DNA of 64,000 bases from Tamlana flava (lineage in GTDB: Bacteria > Bacteroidota > Bacteroidia > Flavobacteriales > Flavobacteriaceae), in assembly GCF_041287255.1 (NCBI RefSeq), contig NZ_JBGGTX010000002.1, positions 62,001-126,000 on the forward strand. Reading direction: 5' to 3'. The first letter of the stretch is position 1, and every line of letters starts with the position of its first letter. The notes under the pieces were generated by a model that was not told the origin of the DNA, did not search any database, and worked only from the letters and a program-made list of their open reading frames with translations. The position numbers and the translations under genes are program-made. Shown in pieces: positions 10,048-19,843 of this stretch.

Positions 10048-10491
10048 AAGCGCCAAAACATACCCATAATGTATACCTTCATGGACAAGCACAAATTGCA
10101 ATGCCTCATCAACATTGTGCAATGTGTTTCCTGTAGTTGAAACCGTATAAACATTATAGTCTTTAAAAACACCTTTTTTATAATCTTCCTCGGTTTTTTT
10201 TATGGTAGAAAATAATAAGCCCTTAATTTCATCAACCTCAGCTTGGTTGACATTGTCCTCTGGTTTAGAATCTTTTCTGTATTTATTCACTAAATCGTCC
10301 GAAACCATCATGTCCAATCCAGATAATTTACAAGCCAGTAACTGCTCTGTCACCACAATGTGCCCTATATTCCAAATAATATTGTTGTTAAAACCTTCGG
10401 GTATTTTGTTTAAATCTTCCAAGGAAGAATTTTCAATTATTTTGCTAAAAATTCCTCGTGTATTGTTCAAAACTTTAAATGTAAAGTCCAT
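10027..10491 (-). CDS. DinB-like four-helix-bundle protein
   Basis: 154 residues starting MDFTFKVLNNTRG; an upstream in-frame ATG at 10542 would add 17 lysine- and leucine-rich residues unlike the family and is not used here. DinB/YfiT-like features are the H-x-x-V-T-E-Q-L segment (GHIVVTEQL) and H-E-G-I-H-Y-G near the end; these histidines normally form the metal site. The family includes thiol-dependent transferases and stress-induced proteins; the substrate is unknown. Confidence 0.85.
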   Translation of the reverse strand: MDFTFKVLNNTRGIFSKIIENSSLEDLNKIPEGFNNNIIWNIGHIVVTEQLLACKLSGLDMMVSDDLVNKYRKDSKPEDNVNQAEVDEIKGLLFSTIKKTEEDYKKGVFKDYNVYTVSTTGNTLHNVDEALQFVLVHEGIHYGYVLALLKVIKN

Positions 10492-10551
10492 AATGTTTAA
10501 ATTTTTGGATAAATATAACTTAATTTGTTTTTTTAGAAACAACTAAGTCAA

Positions 10552-10902
10552 ATGAAAAAAGTATATTACTTAAAGACCTGCAGCACCTGTATAAGGATAT
10601 TAAAAGAGCTGAATTTATCATCGGAATTCATTCTTCAAGACATAAAAAATGAAGAAATAACGGTACAACAATTAGAGCAAATGAAAGATTTGGCGGGTAG
10701 TTATGAGGCTCTTTTCAGCAAACGTTCTAAGCTGTACAAAGAAATGGACCTTAAAAACCAAAATTTAACTGAACGCGACTTTAAACACTATATTCTTCAT
10801 CATTACACCTTTTTAAGCCGCCCTGTCATTATCGTTAAAGACAAGATTTTCATTGGAAATTCGAAAAACACAATAGAAGCGGTGAAGGCAGCACTTATCT
10901 AA
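10552..10902 (+). CDS. ArsC/Spx-family thioredoxin-fold reductase
   Basis: 116 residues. It begins MKKVYYLKTCSTCIRIL with a C-S-T-C motif at residues 10-13 and has the late S-R-P-V-I-I-V-K-D motif (cis-proline) of the ArsC/Spx/YffB family. Family members reduce arsenate or act on disulfides or regulators. There is no ars operon here, so arsenate reduction is unproven. The start lies 60 bases from the divergent DinB start. Confidence 0.85.
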   Translation: MKKVYYLKTCSTCIRILKELNLSSEFILQDIKNEEITVQQLEQMKDLAGSYEALFSKRSKLYKEMDLKNQNLTERDFKHYILHHYTFLSRPVIIVKDKIFIGNSKNTIEAVKAALI

Positions 10903-10947
10903 GAAAAATATCTATTTCAAATGAATTTTTCAAAAAAAGGGATTAAA

Positions 10948-10972
10948 AAAGTCCTTGAAAAACAAGGACTTT
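10948..10972 (-). terminator. Terminator after tRNA-Gln
   Basis: AAAGTCCTTG, 5-base loop, CAAGGACTTT. On the minus strand the stem runs into six T, just past the tRNA-Gln 3' end; on the plus strand the T-run is poor, so tRNA-Gln is the likely user. Confidence 0.75.
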
Positions 10973-10983
10973 AAAATTACTCG

Positions 10984-11056
10984 TTGGCCTACTAGGGCTC
11001 GAACCTAGACTCTTCTGGACCAAAACCAGACGTGTTGCCAGTTACACCATAGGCCA
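10984..11056 (-). tRNA. tRNA-Gln (UUG anticodon)
   Basis: Cloverleaf read on the minus strand: acceptor TGGCCTA/TAGGCCA, anticodon stem TCTGG/CCAGA around the loop TTTTGGT (anticodon TTG), T-arm with GTTCGAG, discriminator A. CCA is not encoded, as is common in Bacteroidota. Confidence 0.95.
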
Positions 11057-11073
11057 TTGTGCAATTGAGGGTG

Positions 11074-11103
11074 CAAATTTAGTACAAAGTTTTATTTGTA
11101 CAA
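11074..11103 (-). promoter_or_regulatory. Promoter of tRNA-Gln
   Basis: On the minus strand TTG (11103-11101), 19 bases, TAAATTTG (11081-11074): full flavobacterial consensus, ending 17 bases before the tRNA 5' end. Confidence 0.75.
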
Positions 11104-11154
11104 GCATTTTTATCAAAAAATAATCGTAAAAACTTAACGTTTACTTAAAAACAT

Positions 11155-11183
11155 TTGCGGTTAAGTAATTATTGTTAAATTCG
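11155..11183 (+). promoter_or_regulatory. Probable promoter of the DUF2723 gene
   Basis: TTG at 11155-11157, 18 bases, TAAATTCG at 11176-11183, one mismatch to TAnnTTTG. It ends 25 bases before the ATG at 11209. Confidence 0.5.
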
Positions 11184-11208
11184 CCAAAGCAAATAAACAC
11201 AGACATAT

Positions 11209-14200
11209 ATGGCACATTTCAATTTTAAAAAATGGAACACACTCTTGGGTTGGTTCTCTTTTTTAATTGCGCTTATCACATACAGTTTAACAGTTGAACC
11301 CACGGTAAGCTTTTGGGATGCCGGCGAATATATTTTAACCTCCTCCAAATTGCAGGTTGGCCACCCACCTGGGGCTCCTCTTTTTCAAATGTTGGGTGCA
11401 TTTTTCTCCATATTTACCTTTGGAAATAATGAACTCGTTGGTTGGATGATGAACATGATGAGTGCCGTTGCAAGTGCCTTCACCATCCTTTTTATGTTTT
11501 GGACTATTACCTTACTTCTTAAGAAAATAGTTGTTGGAAATAGCGATATATCTCAAAGTAAATCAATGGCTATTTTGGGCAGCAGTTTGGTTGGCAGTTT
11601 GGCTTTTGCATTTACAGATTCGTTTTGGTTTAATGCGGTAGAGACGGAGGTTTACGCCATGGCCACTTTAATTATGTCTGCTTTATTTTGGCTTGGGTTG
11701 CGTTGGGAACAGGATATGGATAAACCTCGAGGTAACCGATGGCTTATTTTAATCGCATTTGTAATTGGGCTTTCGTTTGGAGTCCACTTTATGGGCTTGC
11801 TCACTATTCCTGCCATTGGGCTTATCTATTACTTTAAAAATTACAAAACCATTACGGTCAAAAATTTCATTATTGCCAATGTAGTTTCTGTTGGCATATT
11901 ACTGTTCGTTTTTAAATTATTGGCCCCCAATATTCTTAAAATCTTTAGTGCTACCGAAATATTCTTCGTGAACACCATTGGTCTCCCTTTCAATTCTGGA
12001 TCGATAATTGCTGGGATTGTATTGGTTGCTTTAATTAACTATGGGTTGCGATTCACCCGCAAAAAAGGCTATGTTCATCTCAATACGGGCATTCTTTGCA
12101 TCACCTTTATAATTATAGGGTTTTCTACATGGTTAATGCTTCCCATTCGTGCCAATGCCAATGTAGTCATAAATGAAAATAATCCATCAAGTGCCAGAGA
12201 ACTTTTGGCCTATTACAATTTGGAACAATACCCAGAAACACACCTATTCTATGGGCCACAGTTTACCGATCAATATGCATATTTAGATGAAAAAAATCCA
12301 TACATAGACGACAAACCTAAGTACGAAAAAGATGAGAAAAAAGGGGAGTACGTTATTGTGAACGACTACAAAAACGCAAAACAGAATTACAACTCCAAGC
12401 ATGCCTCCTTCCTTCCTCGTATGTGGAGTACTGAACATGCCGAAAATTATATGATGTTCTCTGGCTTTTTAGATTTTAAATTGAAGCCTGAGTACCAAAT
12501 GGAAAACGAACTGCGTTCTTCAATAAATAATTTTAGAAAGGATGTTAACAACGGAAATATAGATTATGAAGATTACCACAACTTCTTAAAGCAATTTAAA
12601 GAATACATTGATATTGAAAAACCATCATTGGCCAGCAACATTAAGTATTTATTTGAATACCAATTGGGTTATATGTATTGGCGCTATTTTATGTGGAATT
12701 TTGCCGGAAGACAAGATGATATTCAAGGGAAATATGATAACCACGGCAATTGGATATCAGGCATAAAACCTTTGGATGAATGGCATTTGGGATATTCTCA
12801 AGACAATTTACCAAGTGATATAAAAAATAACAAAGCAAGAAATACTTACTATTTATTGCCTTTAATTCTAGGCCTGCTTGGTTTTTTCTTTTTGTTTAAT
12901 AAAGACAAAAAATTGTTTTGGGTCATGTTAGTTTTTTTCCTCTTTACTGGTGTTGCCATTCAGGTTTATACCAATGTCCGACCTTTTGAACCGAGGGAAC
13001 GCGATTATTCCGTTGTGGGTTCATTTTATGTATTTGCCCTTTGGATAGGCTTTGGGGTTTATGGCCTTTATGACACTTTAAAAACTTACATCCCAAAAAA
13101 ATTGGCAGCTGCACTAATTACTTTTGTTTGCCTTATTTTAGTTCCGGGCATCATGGCTGCAAACAACTGGGACGACCATGATAGATCGGAGAAATATACG
13201 GCAAAATCTATGGCACATATGTATCTCGACTCGTGCGCCCAAAATGCCATTTTGTTTACCATTGGCGATAACGATACGTTTGCGCTTTGGTATGCCCAAG
13301 AGATTGAAGGCTACCGCACCGATGTACGTGTTGTAAATACTAGTTTGTTCCAAACCGATTGGTACATTGATCAAATGAAGCGCAAGGCTTATGAAAGCGA
13401 CCCTATACCATCCCAACTTACGCACGATTTATATCAATACGGCACCAACGATTATATTGTTATCCAACAAGTTATTCCAGACACCTTAACTGTTGAACGG
13501 TTTTTGGATTTTGTGGCTAGCGATAACCCAAAAACAAAATATAAATTCGTTTTACAACAGAGAGGAATCGATATTTCGCAGATACGTTCGCAAGATTTGA
13601 ATGCCAGCTATCTGCCTACTCCACATTTGCGCATTCCAGTTAATAAAGAAAATGTTTTGGGGTCTGGAATTGTAAAACCAGCAGATGCGGATAAAATAGT
13701 GCCATATATTGACATTACGATTACAGGAGGGGCTCTATATAAAAACAGACTACTGATGCTAGACGTTATAGCGAACAACGAATGGAAACGCCCTATTTAT
13801 TTTACCGGTGGGAGCTTTGGTGATGACGATTATATTTGGATGAAAGATTATCTGCAACTAGATGGGCTTTGTTATAAATTAGTGCCAATAAAAACACCTG
13901 TAGACCGTGCCAACCCTTTTGACATGGGACGTGTTGATAGCGAATTAATGTATGAAAAGGTTAAAAATTGGGATTGGGGCAATAGCGGCAGCCCAGATAT
14001 TTATCACGACCCAGAAACACGTAAAAACTCAATAACCTATCGTGGTAATTTGGCGCGCTTAATTCAGCAACTTATAAACGAGAATAAGCTAGATAAGGCG
14101 GAGGAAATTGCCGATATCGCTATGGAAAACATGCCTGTTGATTATTTTGGTTTTTACACATTACTTGAGCCTTATATCAGCGCATATTATGAAGTAGGAA

Positions 14201-14514
14201 ACAAAGAAAAAGCCAGATCACTTTTTAAAGAAGTAGCCAAAAAATACCAAGAAAACCTAGCTTATTATAGCAGCTTAAAAACCGATAGTCAAGAACGTTT
14301 ATTTGAGGAGATTTATACGGATATTAGCCGCTATAAAGCCCTAGTAGATGTGATAGTGAAACATGATGAAGAATTTGCTGAAATTGAGGGCAAAGTGTTT
14401 AATAATTATTTAAGGTCGTTTAAGCATTTTTATGGAGGTGATGAACCCGAAAAAGAACCTTTTGACCCTGATATACCCCAAGACACCAGTTTGCCTATAG
14501 ATACTGCTGATTAA
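11209..14514 (+). CDS. DUF2723 multi-spanning membrane protein
   Basis: 1101 residues, normal for the Bacteroidota family. The N-terminal half holds about ten hydrophobic segments (residues 13-320); the conserved motif W-D-A-G-E-Y-I with G-H-P-P-G-A-P near 36-58 is typical of DUF2723 and resembles the first periplasmic loop of GT-C glycosyltransferases, where the acidic residue is catalytic. More membrane segments lie near 545-650, then a soluble C-terminal part with TPR-like helices (about 950-1060). The eukaryotic relative TMEM260 is an O-mannosyltransferase, so sugar transfer to exported proteins or glycans is plausible but inferred. A polysaccharide deacetylase gene follows after 3 bases. 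Confidence 0.88.
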   Translation: MAHFNFKKWNTLLGWFSFLIALITYSLTVEPTVSFWDAGEYILTSSKLQVGHPPGAPLFQMLGAFFSIFTFGNNELVGWMMNMMSAVASAFTILFMFWTITLLLKKIVVGNSDISQSKSMAILGSSLVGSLAFAFTDSFWFNAVETEVYAMATLIMSALFWLGLRWEQDMDKPRGNRWLILIAFVIGLSFGVHFMGLLTIPAIGLIYYFKNYKTITVKNFIIANVVSVGILLFVFKLLAPNILKIFSATEIFFVNTIGLPFNSGSIIAGIVLVALINYGLRFTRKKGYVHLNTGILCITFIIIGFSTWLMLPIRANANVVINENNPSSARELLAYYNLEQYPETHLFYGPQFTDQYAYLDEKNPYIDDKPKYEKDEKKGEYVIVNDYKNAKQNYNSKHASFLPRMWSTEHAENYMMFSGFLDFKLKPEYQMENELRSSINNFRKDVNNGNIDYEDYHNFLKQFKEYIDIEKPSLASNIKYLFEYQLGYMYWRYFMWNFAGRQDDIQGKYDNHGNWISGIKPLDEWHLGYSQDNLPSDIKNNKARNTYYLLPLILGLLGFFFLFNKDKKLFWVMLVFFLFTGVAIQVYTNVRPFEPRERDYSVVGSFYVFALWIGFGVYGLYDTLKTYIPKKLAAALITFVCLILVPGIMAANNWDDHDRSEKYTAKSMAHMYLDSCAQNAILFTIGDNDTFALWYAQEIEGYRTDVRVVNTSLFQTDWYIDQMKRKAYESDPIPSQLTHDLYQYGTNDYIVIQQVIPDTLTVERFLDFVASDNPKTKYKFVLQQRGIDISQIRSQDLNASYLPTPHLRIPVNKENVLGSGIVKPADADKIVPYIDITITGGALYKNRLLMLDVIANNEWKRPIYFTGGSFGDDDYIWMKDYLQLDGLCYKLVPIKTPVDRANPFDMGRVDSELMYEKVKNWDWGNSGSPDIYHDPETRKNSITYRGNLARLIQQLINENKLDKAEEIADIAMENMPVDYFGFYTLLEPYISAYYEVGNKEKARSLFKEVAKKYQENLAYYSSLKTDSQERLFEEIYTDISRYKALVDVIVKHDEEFAEIEGKVFNNYLRSFKHFYGGDEPEKEPFDPDIPQDTSLPIDTAD

Positions 14515-14517
14515 TTT

Positions 14518-15162
14518 ATGGACTTTACACCCATAAAAACACCTTTGGTCGCCAAGAAAATGTTCCCTAGCTATATTTGGGATATTCCTTCAACCGAAAA
14601 GGTGATTTATTTGACTTTTGATGATGGTCCAACACTCGAAATAACAAACTGGGCCTTAAATACACTAAAACAATACAACGCCAAGGCTACCTTTTTTTGT
14701 ATTGGAAACAATGTTGAAAAACACCCTGAAATATTTCAAAATATTCTTAAAGCAGGTCATGTAATCGGCAATCATACTTTCAACCATGTAAAAGGGTGGA
14801 AAACCAAGACTGAAGATTATCTGACAGAGGTAGATAAGGCTCAAAAAATTATAGAATTGCACCAATCACCAATTGTCAATTTATTCCGTCCTCCTTATGG
14901 CCAAATTACCCCTAAACAAGGCAAAAAACTTATTGAAGTGGGCTATAAGATAATTATGTGGGACGTCCTTTCTTTTGATTGGGATAAAAGTGTAATGCCC
15001 GAAACTTGTTTAAACAATGTTATTGACAAAACCGTTAATGGCAGTATTATAGTTTTTCATGACAGCATTAAGGCTTCGAAAAACATGCAATATGCATTGC
15101 CCAAAGTATTGAATTATTTTAGCGAAAAAGGATATCGGTTTAAAACCTTAGAAGAAGTTTAA
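14518..15162 (+). CDS. Polysaccharide deacetylase (NodB-type)
   Basis: 214 residues. NodB motifs are complete: T-F-D-D-G-P (catalytic base and metal Asp, residues 32-37), H-T-F-N-H (metal histidines, about 88-92), F-R-P-P-Y-G (about 122) and the late I-V-F-H-D motif (about 181). It removes acetyl groups from an N-acetylated glycan such as peptidoglycan or a surface polysaccharide. No signal peptide is evident. It is co-transcribed with the DUF2723 gene (3-base gap), suggesting a shared glycan role. Confidence 0.92.
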   Translation: MDFTPIKTPLVAKKMFPSYIWDIPSTEKVIYLTFDDGPTLEITNWALNTLKQYNAKATFFCIGNNVEKHPEIFQNILKAGHVIGNHTFNHVKGWKTKTEDYLTEVDKAQKIIELHQSPIVNLFRPPYGQITPKQGKKLIEVGYKIIMWDVLSFDWDKSVMPETCLNNVIDKTVNGSIIVFHDSIKASKNMQYALPKVLNYFSEKGYRFKTLEEV

Positions 15163-15184
15163 CCTAAGATTTTAACTCTTTTTT

Positions 15185-15481
15185 TTAAAGATACTCCTTT
15201 ACAATGCCAATTAAGGTGTTGGCATCTTGCTCGCCGCTTTGGCGCCATTTCATCTCGCCGTCTTTGTAGATAATAAGGGTTGGTAAAGTTTTAACGCGCA
15301 GGGCTTCGGCAAGTTCCTGATTTTTTTCAACATCAATTTTAATAACCTTTGCTTTATCTCCTAAAGCGGCAGCTACATCTCTTAAAATTAAATGCATTGC
15401 CCCGGTTTGGTCATCCCACTCTGTATAAAAATCTAACAAAACTGGAATTGATACGTCTATTAGCTCCCCAAATTTTGACAT
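15185..15481 (-). CDS. Thioredoxin-fold protein without active-site cysteines
   Basis: 98 residues, a complete minimal thioredoxin fold: central strand V-L-L-D-F-Y-T-E-W, then D-D-Q-T-G-A-M where W-C-G-P-C is expected, and the cis-proline region V-K-T-L-P-T-L-I-I-Y-K-D-G near residue 70. No cysteine is present anywhere, so it cannot do dithiol exchange. It may be a binding or chaperone-like member. It is convergent with the deacetylase gene, 22 bases apart with a T-rich spacer. Confidence 0.85.
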   Translation of the reverse strand: MSKFGELIDVSIPVLLDFYTEWDDQTGAMHLILRDVAAALGDKAKVIKIDVEKNQELAEALRVKTLPTLIIYKDGEMKWRQSGEQDANTLIGIVKEYL

Positions 15482-15535
15482 ACTTTATTGTTTATTAATC
15501 ATATGCACTTATACAAATATAGCATTTCTCACGAA

Positions 15536-16765
15536 TTATGCATCACTTGTACCCTTTTTAAGCTCTATAACTGTTATTTCAGGCCATATACCAACACGCC
15601 CTGGATAACCTAAAAACCCAAAACCCCGGTTTACATTAATGTATTGGCCCTTTTCTTTATAAACACCTGCCCAATATTTATAGCGCCATTTTGCGGGGCT
15701 CCACTTAACCCATCCGGGAATTTCAATACCAAACTGCATACCATGGGTATGACCGCTTAGCGTTAAATGATAATGGTAATCATCATCTATAACTTTTTGC
15801 TGCCAATGCGTTGGGTCGTGGCTCATTAATATTTTAAAATCGTTTGGGTCTATATTCTCTGATGCCTTTTTCAAATCACCTGCCTGTTTAAATCCGCCGC
15901 TACCCCAATTTTCAACGCCAACAATAGCAATGCGCTGCCCATCCTTTTCAATGAATCTGCTTTCATTTAAAAGCAAGTCGTAACCCATGTCTTTTTGCAA
16001 TTGAATCAGGTCTTCAAAATTCCGCTTTTTTTCTTCCGAAGATGACCAATCGACATAATCGCCATAATCATGGTTTCCCAAAATAGAAAAAACACCATCT
16101 TTTGCCTTTAACGAACCAAACAAGTCTGTCCAAGGCAACATTTCGGAAGACTTATTGTTTACCATATCCCCTGTGAACAAAATAGCATCCGAAGCTTGCT
16201 CATTTATAAGATTAATACCATATTCAATTTTCTCGCGGTTATCAAAACTACCTGAATGCACATCACTAATTTGCGTGATTTTATATCCATCAAAAGCTTC
16301 TGGCAAATCTTCAAAATGAAGTGTATAATTTAAAACCCTAAATTGATACTTGCCCCGATACATGCCGTAAAGTATAGATGAGAACGGAATGGCGGCAAGG
16401 CCAAGTGCAATTTGGCTGATAAACTTTCGTCGCGATGGCAAATAAAACGAATCATTTTTAGCAAGAAATTTGTCATAAAGCCCATAGATTACCCTTCCAA
16501 TATCTTCTACTAAAAGAAGCGGAATTAATACAAGCCCCAATGAAATAAAGGCCAACAAAAATCCAAAGGCATAACTTTTGGCAGGAGTTAAAACGCGCCC
16601 CTCGGTATATACCGCAAATTGAATGATAAAATTGCCCGCAATTACCAAAGCAATTAAAATAAACAGGTAATGCAACCAAATATTTTTGGTCACCGTTCTA
16701 AGGGCCAGAAAGCCATAAAAAGTTATTGCGGCGTAAAACAGTAAAAGTAAAGCCCAGCGTAGCAT
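15536..16765 (-). CDS. Membrane-anchored metallophosphoesterase
   Basis: 409 residues. Three to four N-terminal membrane helices (residues 1-100) are followed by a short S-R-R-K-F helix region and a calcineurin-like phosphoesterase domain (about 150-405). Metal motifs are D-V-H (about 170), G-D-M-V-N (about 202), G-N-H-D (about 235), S-H-D-P-T-H (about 318) and S-G-H-T-H-G (about 338). The layout resembles YkuE/YaeI-type enzymes acting on lipids such as UDP-diacylglucosamine; the substrate is not established here. Confidence 0.9.
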   Translation of the reverse strand: MLRWALLLLFYAAITFYGFLALRTVTKNIWLHYLFILIALVIAGNFIIQFAVYTEGRVLTPAKSYAFGFLLAFISLGLVLIPLLLVEDIGRVIYGLYDKFLAKNDSFYLPSRRKFISQIALGLAAIPFSSILYGMYRGKYQFRVLNYTLHFEDLPEAFDGYKITQISDVHSGSFDNREKIEYGINLINEQASDAILFTGDMVNNKSSEMLPWTDLFGSLKAKDGVFSILGNHDYGDYVDWSSSEEKKRNFEDLIQLQKDMGYDLLLNESRFIEKDGQRIAIVGVENWGSGGFKQAGDLKKASENIDPNDFKILMSHDPTHWQQKVIDDDYHYHLTLSGHTHGMQFGIEIPGWVKWSPAKWRYKYWAGVYKEKGQYINVNRGFGFLGYPGRVGIWPEITVIELKKGTSDA

Positions 16766-16943
16766 CGTTCTTTTTTACCCAAAGATAACAGTATTATAAA
16801 TGAATAACGCATTAAGGGTTTTATTTAACTAATTGTTAAGAGTTTAACCGATGTGTTATAAACATCACACAAACCCAAACCATTATAAATTCAATTTTAC
16901 GCATAACTTTTCGTAGCTTTGGTTTTCTTTCAAAATTAAACCA

Positions 16944-19817
16944 ATGTCAGACCAAAAACGTCTCTTTTTAGTAGATGCCTACGCCCTTATTTTTCGTGGC
17001 TATTATGCTTTTATAAAAAACCCAAGAATAAATTCGAAAGGTGAAGATACCTCGGCTATTATGGGGTTTATGAACTCGCTTTTGGATGTTATAAAACGAG
17101 AGCGCCCAGACCATTTGGCAGTTTGTTTTGACAAAGGGGGAAGTGCCGACCGTCTTGAAATGTTTGAGGAATACAAGGCCAACCGAGATGAAACACCCGA
17201 AGGCATAAAAACCGCAGTGCCATACATCCACGAGATTTTAAAAGCGATGCACATTCCCATTATCGAAAAAAGTGGTTATGAGGCTGATGACATTATTGGA
17301 ACGCTATCCCGTCAAGCGGAAAATGAAGGCTACAAAACCTATATGGTAACGCCCGATAAGGATTTTGCACAATTGGTAACCGACAATATTTTTATGTATC
17401 GACCAAAATCGTTTGGTGGTGGTTACGAAACTTGGGGCATTCCCGAGGTAAAGAAAAAATTTGAGGTGGAAACTCCGGAACAAGTTATTGATTTATTAGG
17501 GATGATGGGTGATTCCAGTGATAACATACCAGGATTACCAGGTGTTGGTGAAAAAACAGCGAAAAAGTTTATCAAGGAGTTTGGCAGCATGGAAGGGCTT
17601 TTAGCAAATACCGATAAGCTTAAAGGCAAAATGAAAGAGAAGGTTGAGGAAAATGCTGAATTGGGAAGATTATCTAAAAAATTGGCAAAAATCATGCTGG
17701 ATGTGCCTGTTGAATTTCATGCTGAAGATTTTGAACTCAACCATCCCGACATTGAAAAAGTAAAGGAAATTTTTCAGAATCTAGAATTCAGAAGGCTCAC
17801 TGAAAATTTCATAAAAACATTTTCTGATGGTGAAGAACCTTCAGCAGAATTGGAAAGCAATTCAAATCAAAAGACGGCTTCAAATACTGTCGAAAAGTCC
17901 CAAACTCCAAAAGAAAAAGCATCGGCCGGTGCAGGGCAATTTTCATTATTTGGTGCTGACGGTGATGTTGAAGATAATATTTCTACCACGACATCTTACA
18001 CAAGAAAAACAGCCGAAACCACCTCACATTTTTACCAAAGTGTGGCAACAGGTATGGCCACGAAATTGTTCATTAAAAACTTAATGAGCCAAAATTCGGT
18101 TTGCTTTGACACCGAAACTACGGGCATTAACCCCATAACGGCAGAGTTGGTTGGCATTGCATTTTCATGGGAAGCTAATAAAGGTTTCTATTTACCTTTT
18201 CCTGAAAATAGAGACGAAGCCCAAACGTTAATTGAAGAACTTCGTCCGTTTTTTGAAAATGAAAACATTCAAAAAATTGGACAAAACTTAAAGTATGATA
18301 TAAAGGTTTTGGCCAAATACAATGTTCAAGTTAGGGGCAAGCTTTTTGATACCATGTTGGCACATTACCTTATCAATCCTGATATGCGCCATAATATGGA
18401 TGTGCTATCGGAAACATATCTCAATTATACACCTATTTCAATTGAAGAATTAATCGGAAAAAAAGGTAAAAACCAACTTTCGATGCGCGAGGTTCCTTTA
18501 GAAAAGCAAACGGAATATGCTGTTGAGGATGCCGATATTACACTTCAACTTAAAGAGCATTTTCAAAACGAATTGGGCGAGGCCAATACCCAAAAACTGT
18601 TTGATGACATTGAAATCCCTTTGCTTCGAGTTTTGGCAGCCATGGAATTGGAAGGCATTAATTTGGATAAAGACTTTTTAAACTCTTTGTCCGAACAGCT
18701 TGAAAACGATATTGACACCCTTGAGAAAAGTATTTATGAAGCTGCTGGTGAAGAATTCAATATTGCATCGCCAAAACAATTGGGCGAAATTTTGTTTGAC
18801 AAAATGAAACTGGTAGACAAGCCCAAAAAGACTAAAACAGGTCAATACGCCACTTCAGAAGATATTTTAAGCTATTTGGCCAAAGACCATAAAATTATCC
18901 AACAAATATTGGATTTTAGAGGCCTATCAAAATTAAAAAGCACATATGTTGATGCCTTGCCATTGCAGGTTGAACCATCAACGAGAAGAGTACACACAGA
19001 TTATATGCAAACGGTTGCCGCTACTGGACGTTTGAGTAGTAACAACCCCAATTTACAGAACATTCCAATTCGTACCGAACGCGGGCGACAAGTAAGAAAA
19101 GCGTTTATCCCCAGAAATGAAGATTACATTTTATTAGCTGCTGATTACAGCCAAATAGAACTTCGTATTATCGCCGCATTGAGTAAAGAAGAAACTATGA
19201 TTGAAGCTTTCAAACACGGCGAAGACATTCATGCTTCAACGGCCTCAAAAGTATTTAATGTGCCTATTGAAGAAGTTACTCGCGAGCAACGAAGCAATGC
19301 AAAAACGGTGAATTTTGGTATTATTTACGGTGTTTCAGCTTTCGGATTGAGCAACCAAACCGATTTATCTAGAAGTGAAGCCAAGGAGTTAATCGACACC
19401 TATTACACCACCTATCCCAAATTAAAAAACTTCATTAGTGAGCAAGTGGATTTTGCGCGCGACCATGGTTACGTACAAACCGTATTGGGGAGACGTCGCT
19501 ATTTAAAAGACATTAATTCCAGGAATGCCGTGGTGCGTGGTGCCGCAGAGCGCAATGCCGTAAATGCACCGATACAAGGTAGCGCGGCCGACATCATTAA
19601 AATTGCCATGATAAACATTTTTGCAAAGCTTGAAGCAGGCCATTACAAAAGCAAAATGCTTTTGCAAGTACATGACGAATTGGTATTTGATGTATACAAG
19701 CCAGAATTGGAAACCATCAAAACACTGGTGAAAACAGAAATGGAAAATGCCTATAAATTGGATGTGCCTTTAGATGTTGATTTAGGTGTTGGTAACAATT
19801 GGTTGGAGGCGCATTAA
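16944..19817 (+). CDS. polA: DNA polymerase I
   Basis: 957 residues with all three domains: 5'-3' exonuclease (1-290, with D-A-Y-A-L-I-F-R-G-Y and G-Y-E-A-D-D-I-I-G-T), 3'-5' exonuclease (about 370-560, intact C-F-D-T-E-T-T-G near 387, so proofreading is expected) and the polymerase domain (about 580-957, with A-A-D-Y-S-Q-I-E-L-R near 732, Q-G-S-A-A-D near 875 and Q-V-H-D-E-L near 909). A low-complexity linker lies at 295-360. It fills gaps and removes primers in replication and repair. A TAGCTTTG box at 16914-16921 is a possible -7 promoter element. Confidence 0.97.
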   Translation: MSDQKRLFLVDAYALIFRGYYAFIKNPRINSKGEDTSAIMGFMNSLLDVIKRERPDHLAVCFDKGGSADRLEMFEEYKANRDETPEGIKTAVPYIHEILKAMHIPIIEKSGYEADDIIGTLSRQAENEGYKTYMVTPDKDFAQLVTDNIFMYRPKSFGGGYETWGIPEVKKKFEVETPEQVIDLLGMMGDSSDNIPGLPGVGEKTAKKFIKEFGSMEGLLANTDKLKGKMKEKVEENAELGRLSKKLAKIMLDVPVEFHAEDFELNHPDIEKVKEIFQNLEFRRLTENFIKTFSDGEEPSAELESNSNQKTASNTVEKSQTPKEKASAGAGQFSLFGADGDVEDNISTTTSYTRKTAETTSHFYQSVATGMATKLFIKNLMSQNSVCFDTETTGINPITAELVGIAFSWEANKGFYLPFPENRDEAQTLIEELRPFFENENIQKIGQNLKYDIKVLAKYNVQVRGKLFDTMLAHYLINPDMRHNMDVLSETYLNYTPISIEELIGKKGKNQLSMREVPLEKQTEYAVEDADITLQLKEHFQNELGEANTQKLFDDIEIPLLRVLAAMELEGINLDKDFLNSLSEQLENDIDTLEKSIYEAAGEEFNIASPKQLGEILFDKMKLVDKPKKTKTGQYATSEDILSYLAKDHKIIQQILDFRGLSKLKSTYVDALPLQVEPSTRRVHTDYMQTVAATGRLSSNNPNLQNIPIRTERGRQVRKAFIPRNEDYILLAADYSQIELRIIAALSKEETMIEAFKHGEDIHASTASKVFNVPIEEVTREQRSNAKTVNFGIIYGVSAFGLSNQTDLSRSEAKELIDTYYTTYPKLKNFISEQVDFARDHGYVQTVLGRRRYLKDINSRNAVVRGAAERNAVNAPIQGSAADIIKIAMINIFAKLEAGHYKSKMLLQVHDELVFDVYKPELETIKTLVKTEMENAYKLDVPLDVDLGVGNNWLEAH

Positions 19818-19843
19818 AAACATTCTCCTTGAGTGAGAGTAAA

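Noticed and set aside
10491..10552. Promoter for DinB (TTG then TATATTTA about 20 bases on)
   Set aside because: Similar to consensus, but the region is so A/T-rich and lacks the final G that the match is not convincing.
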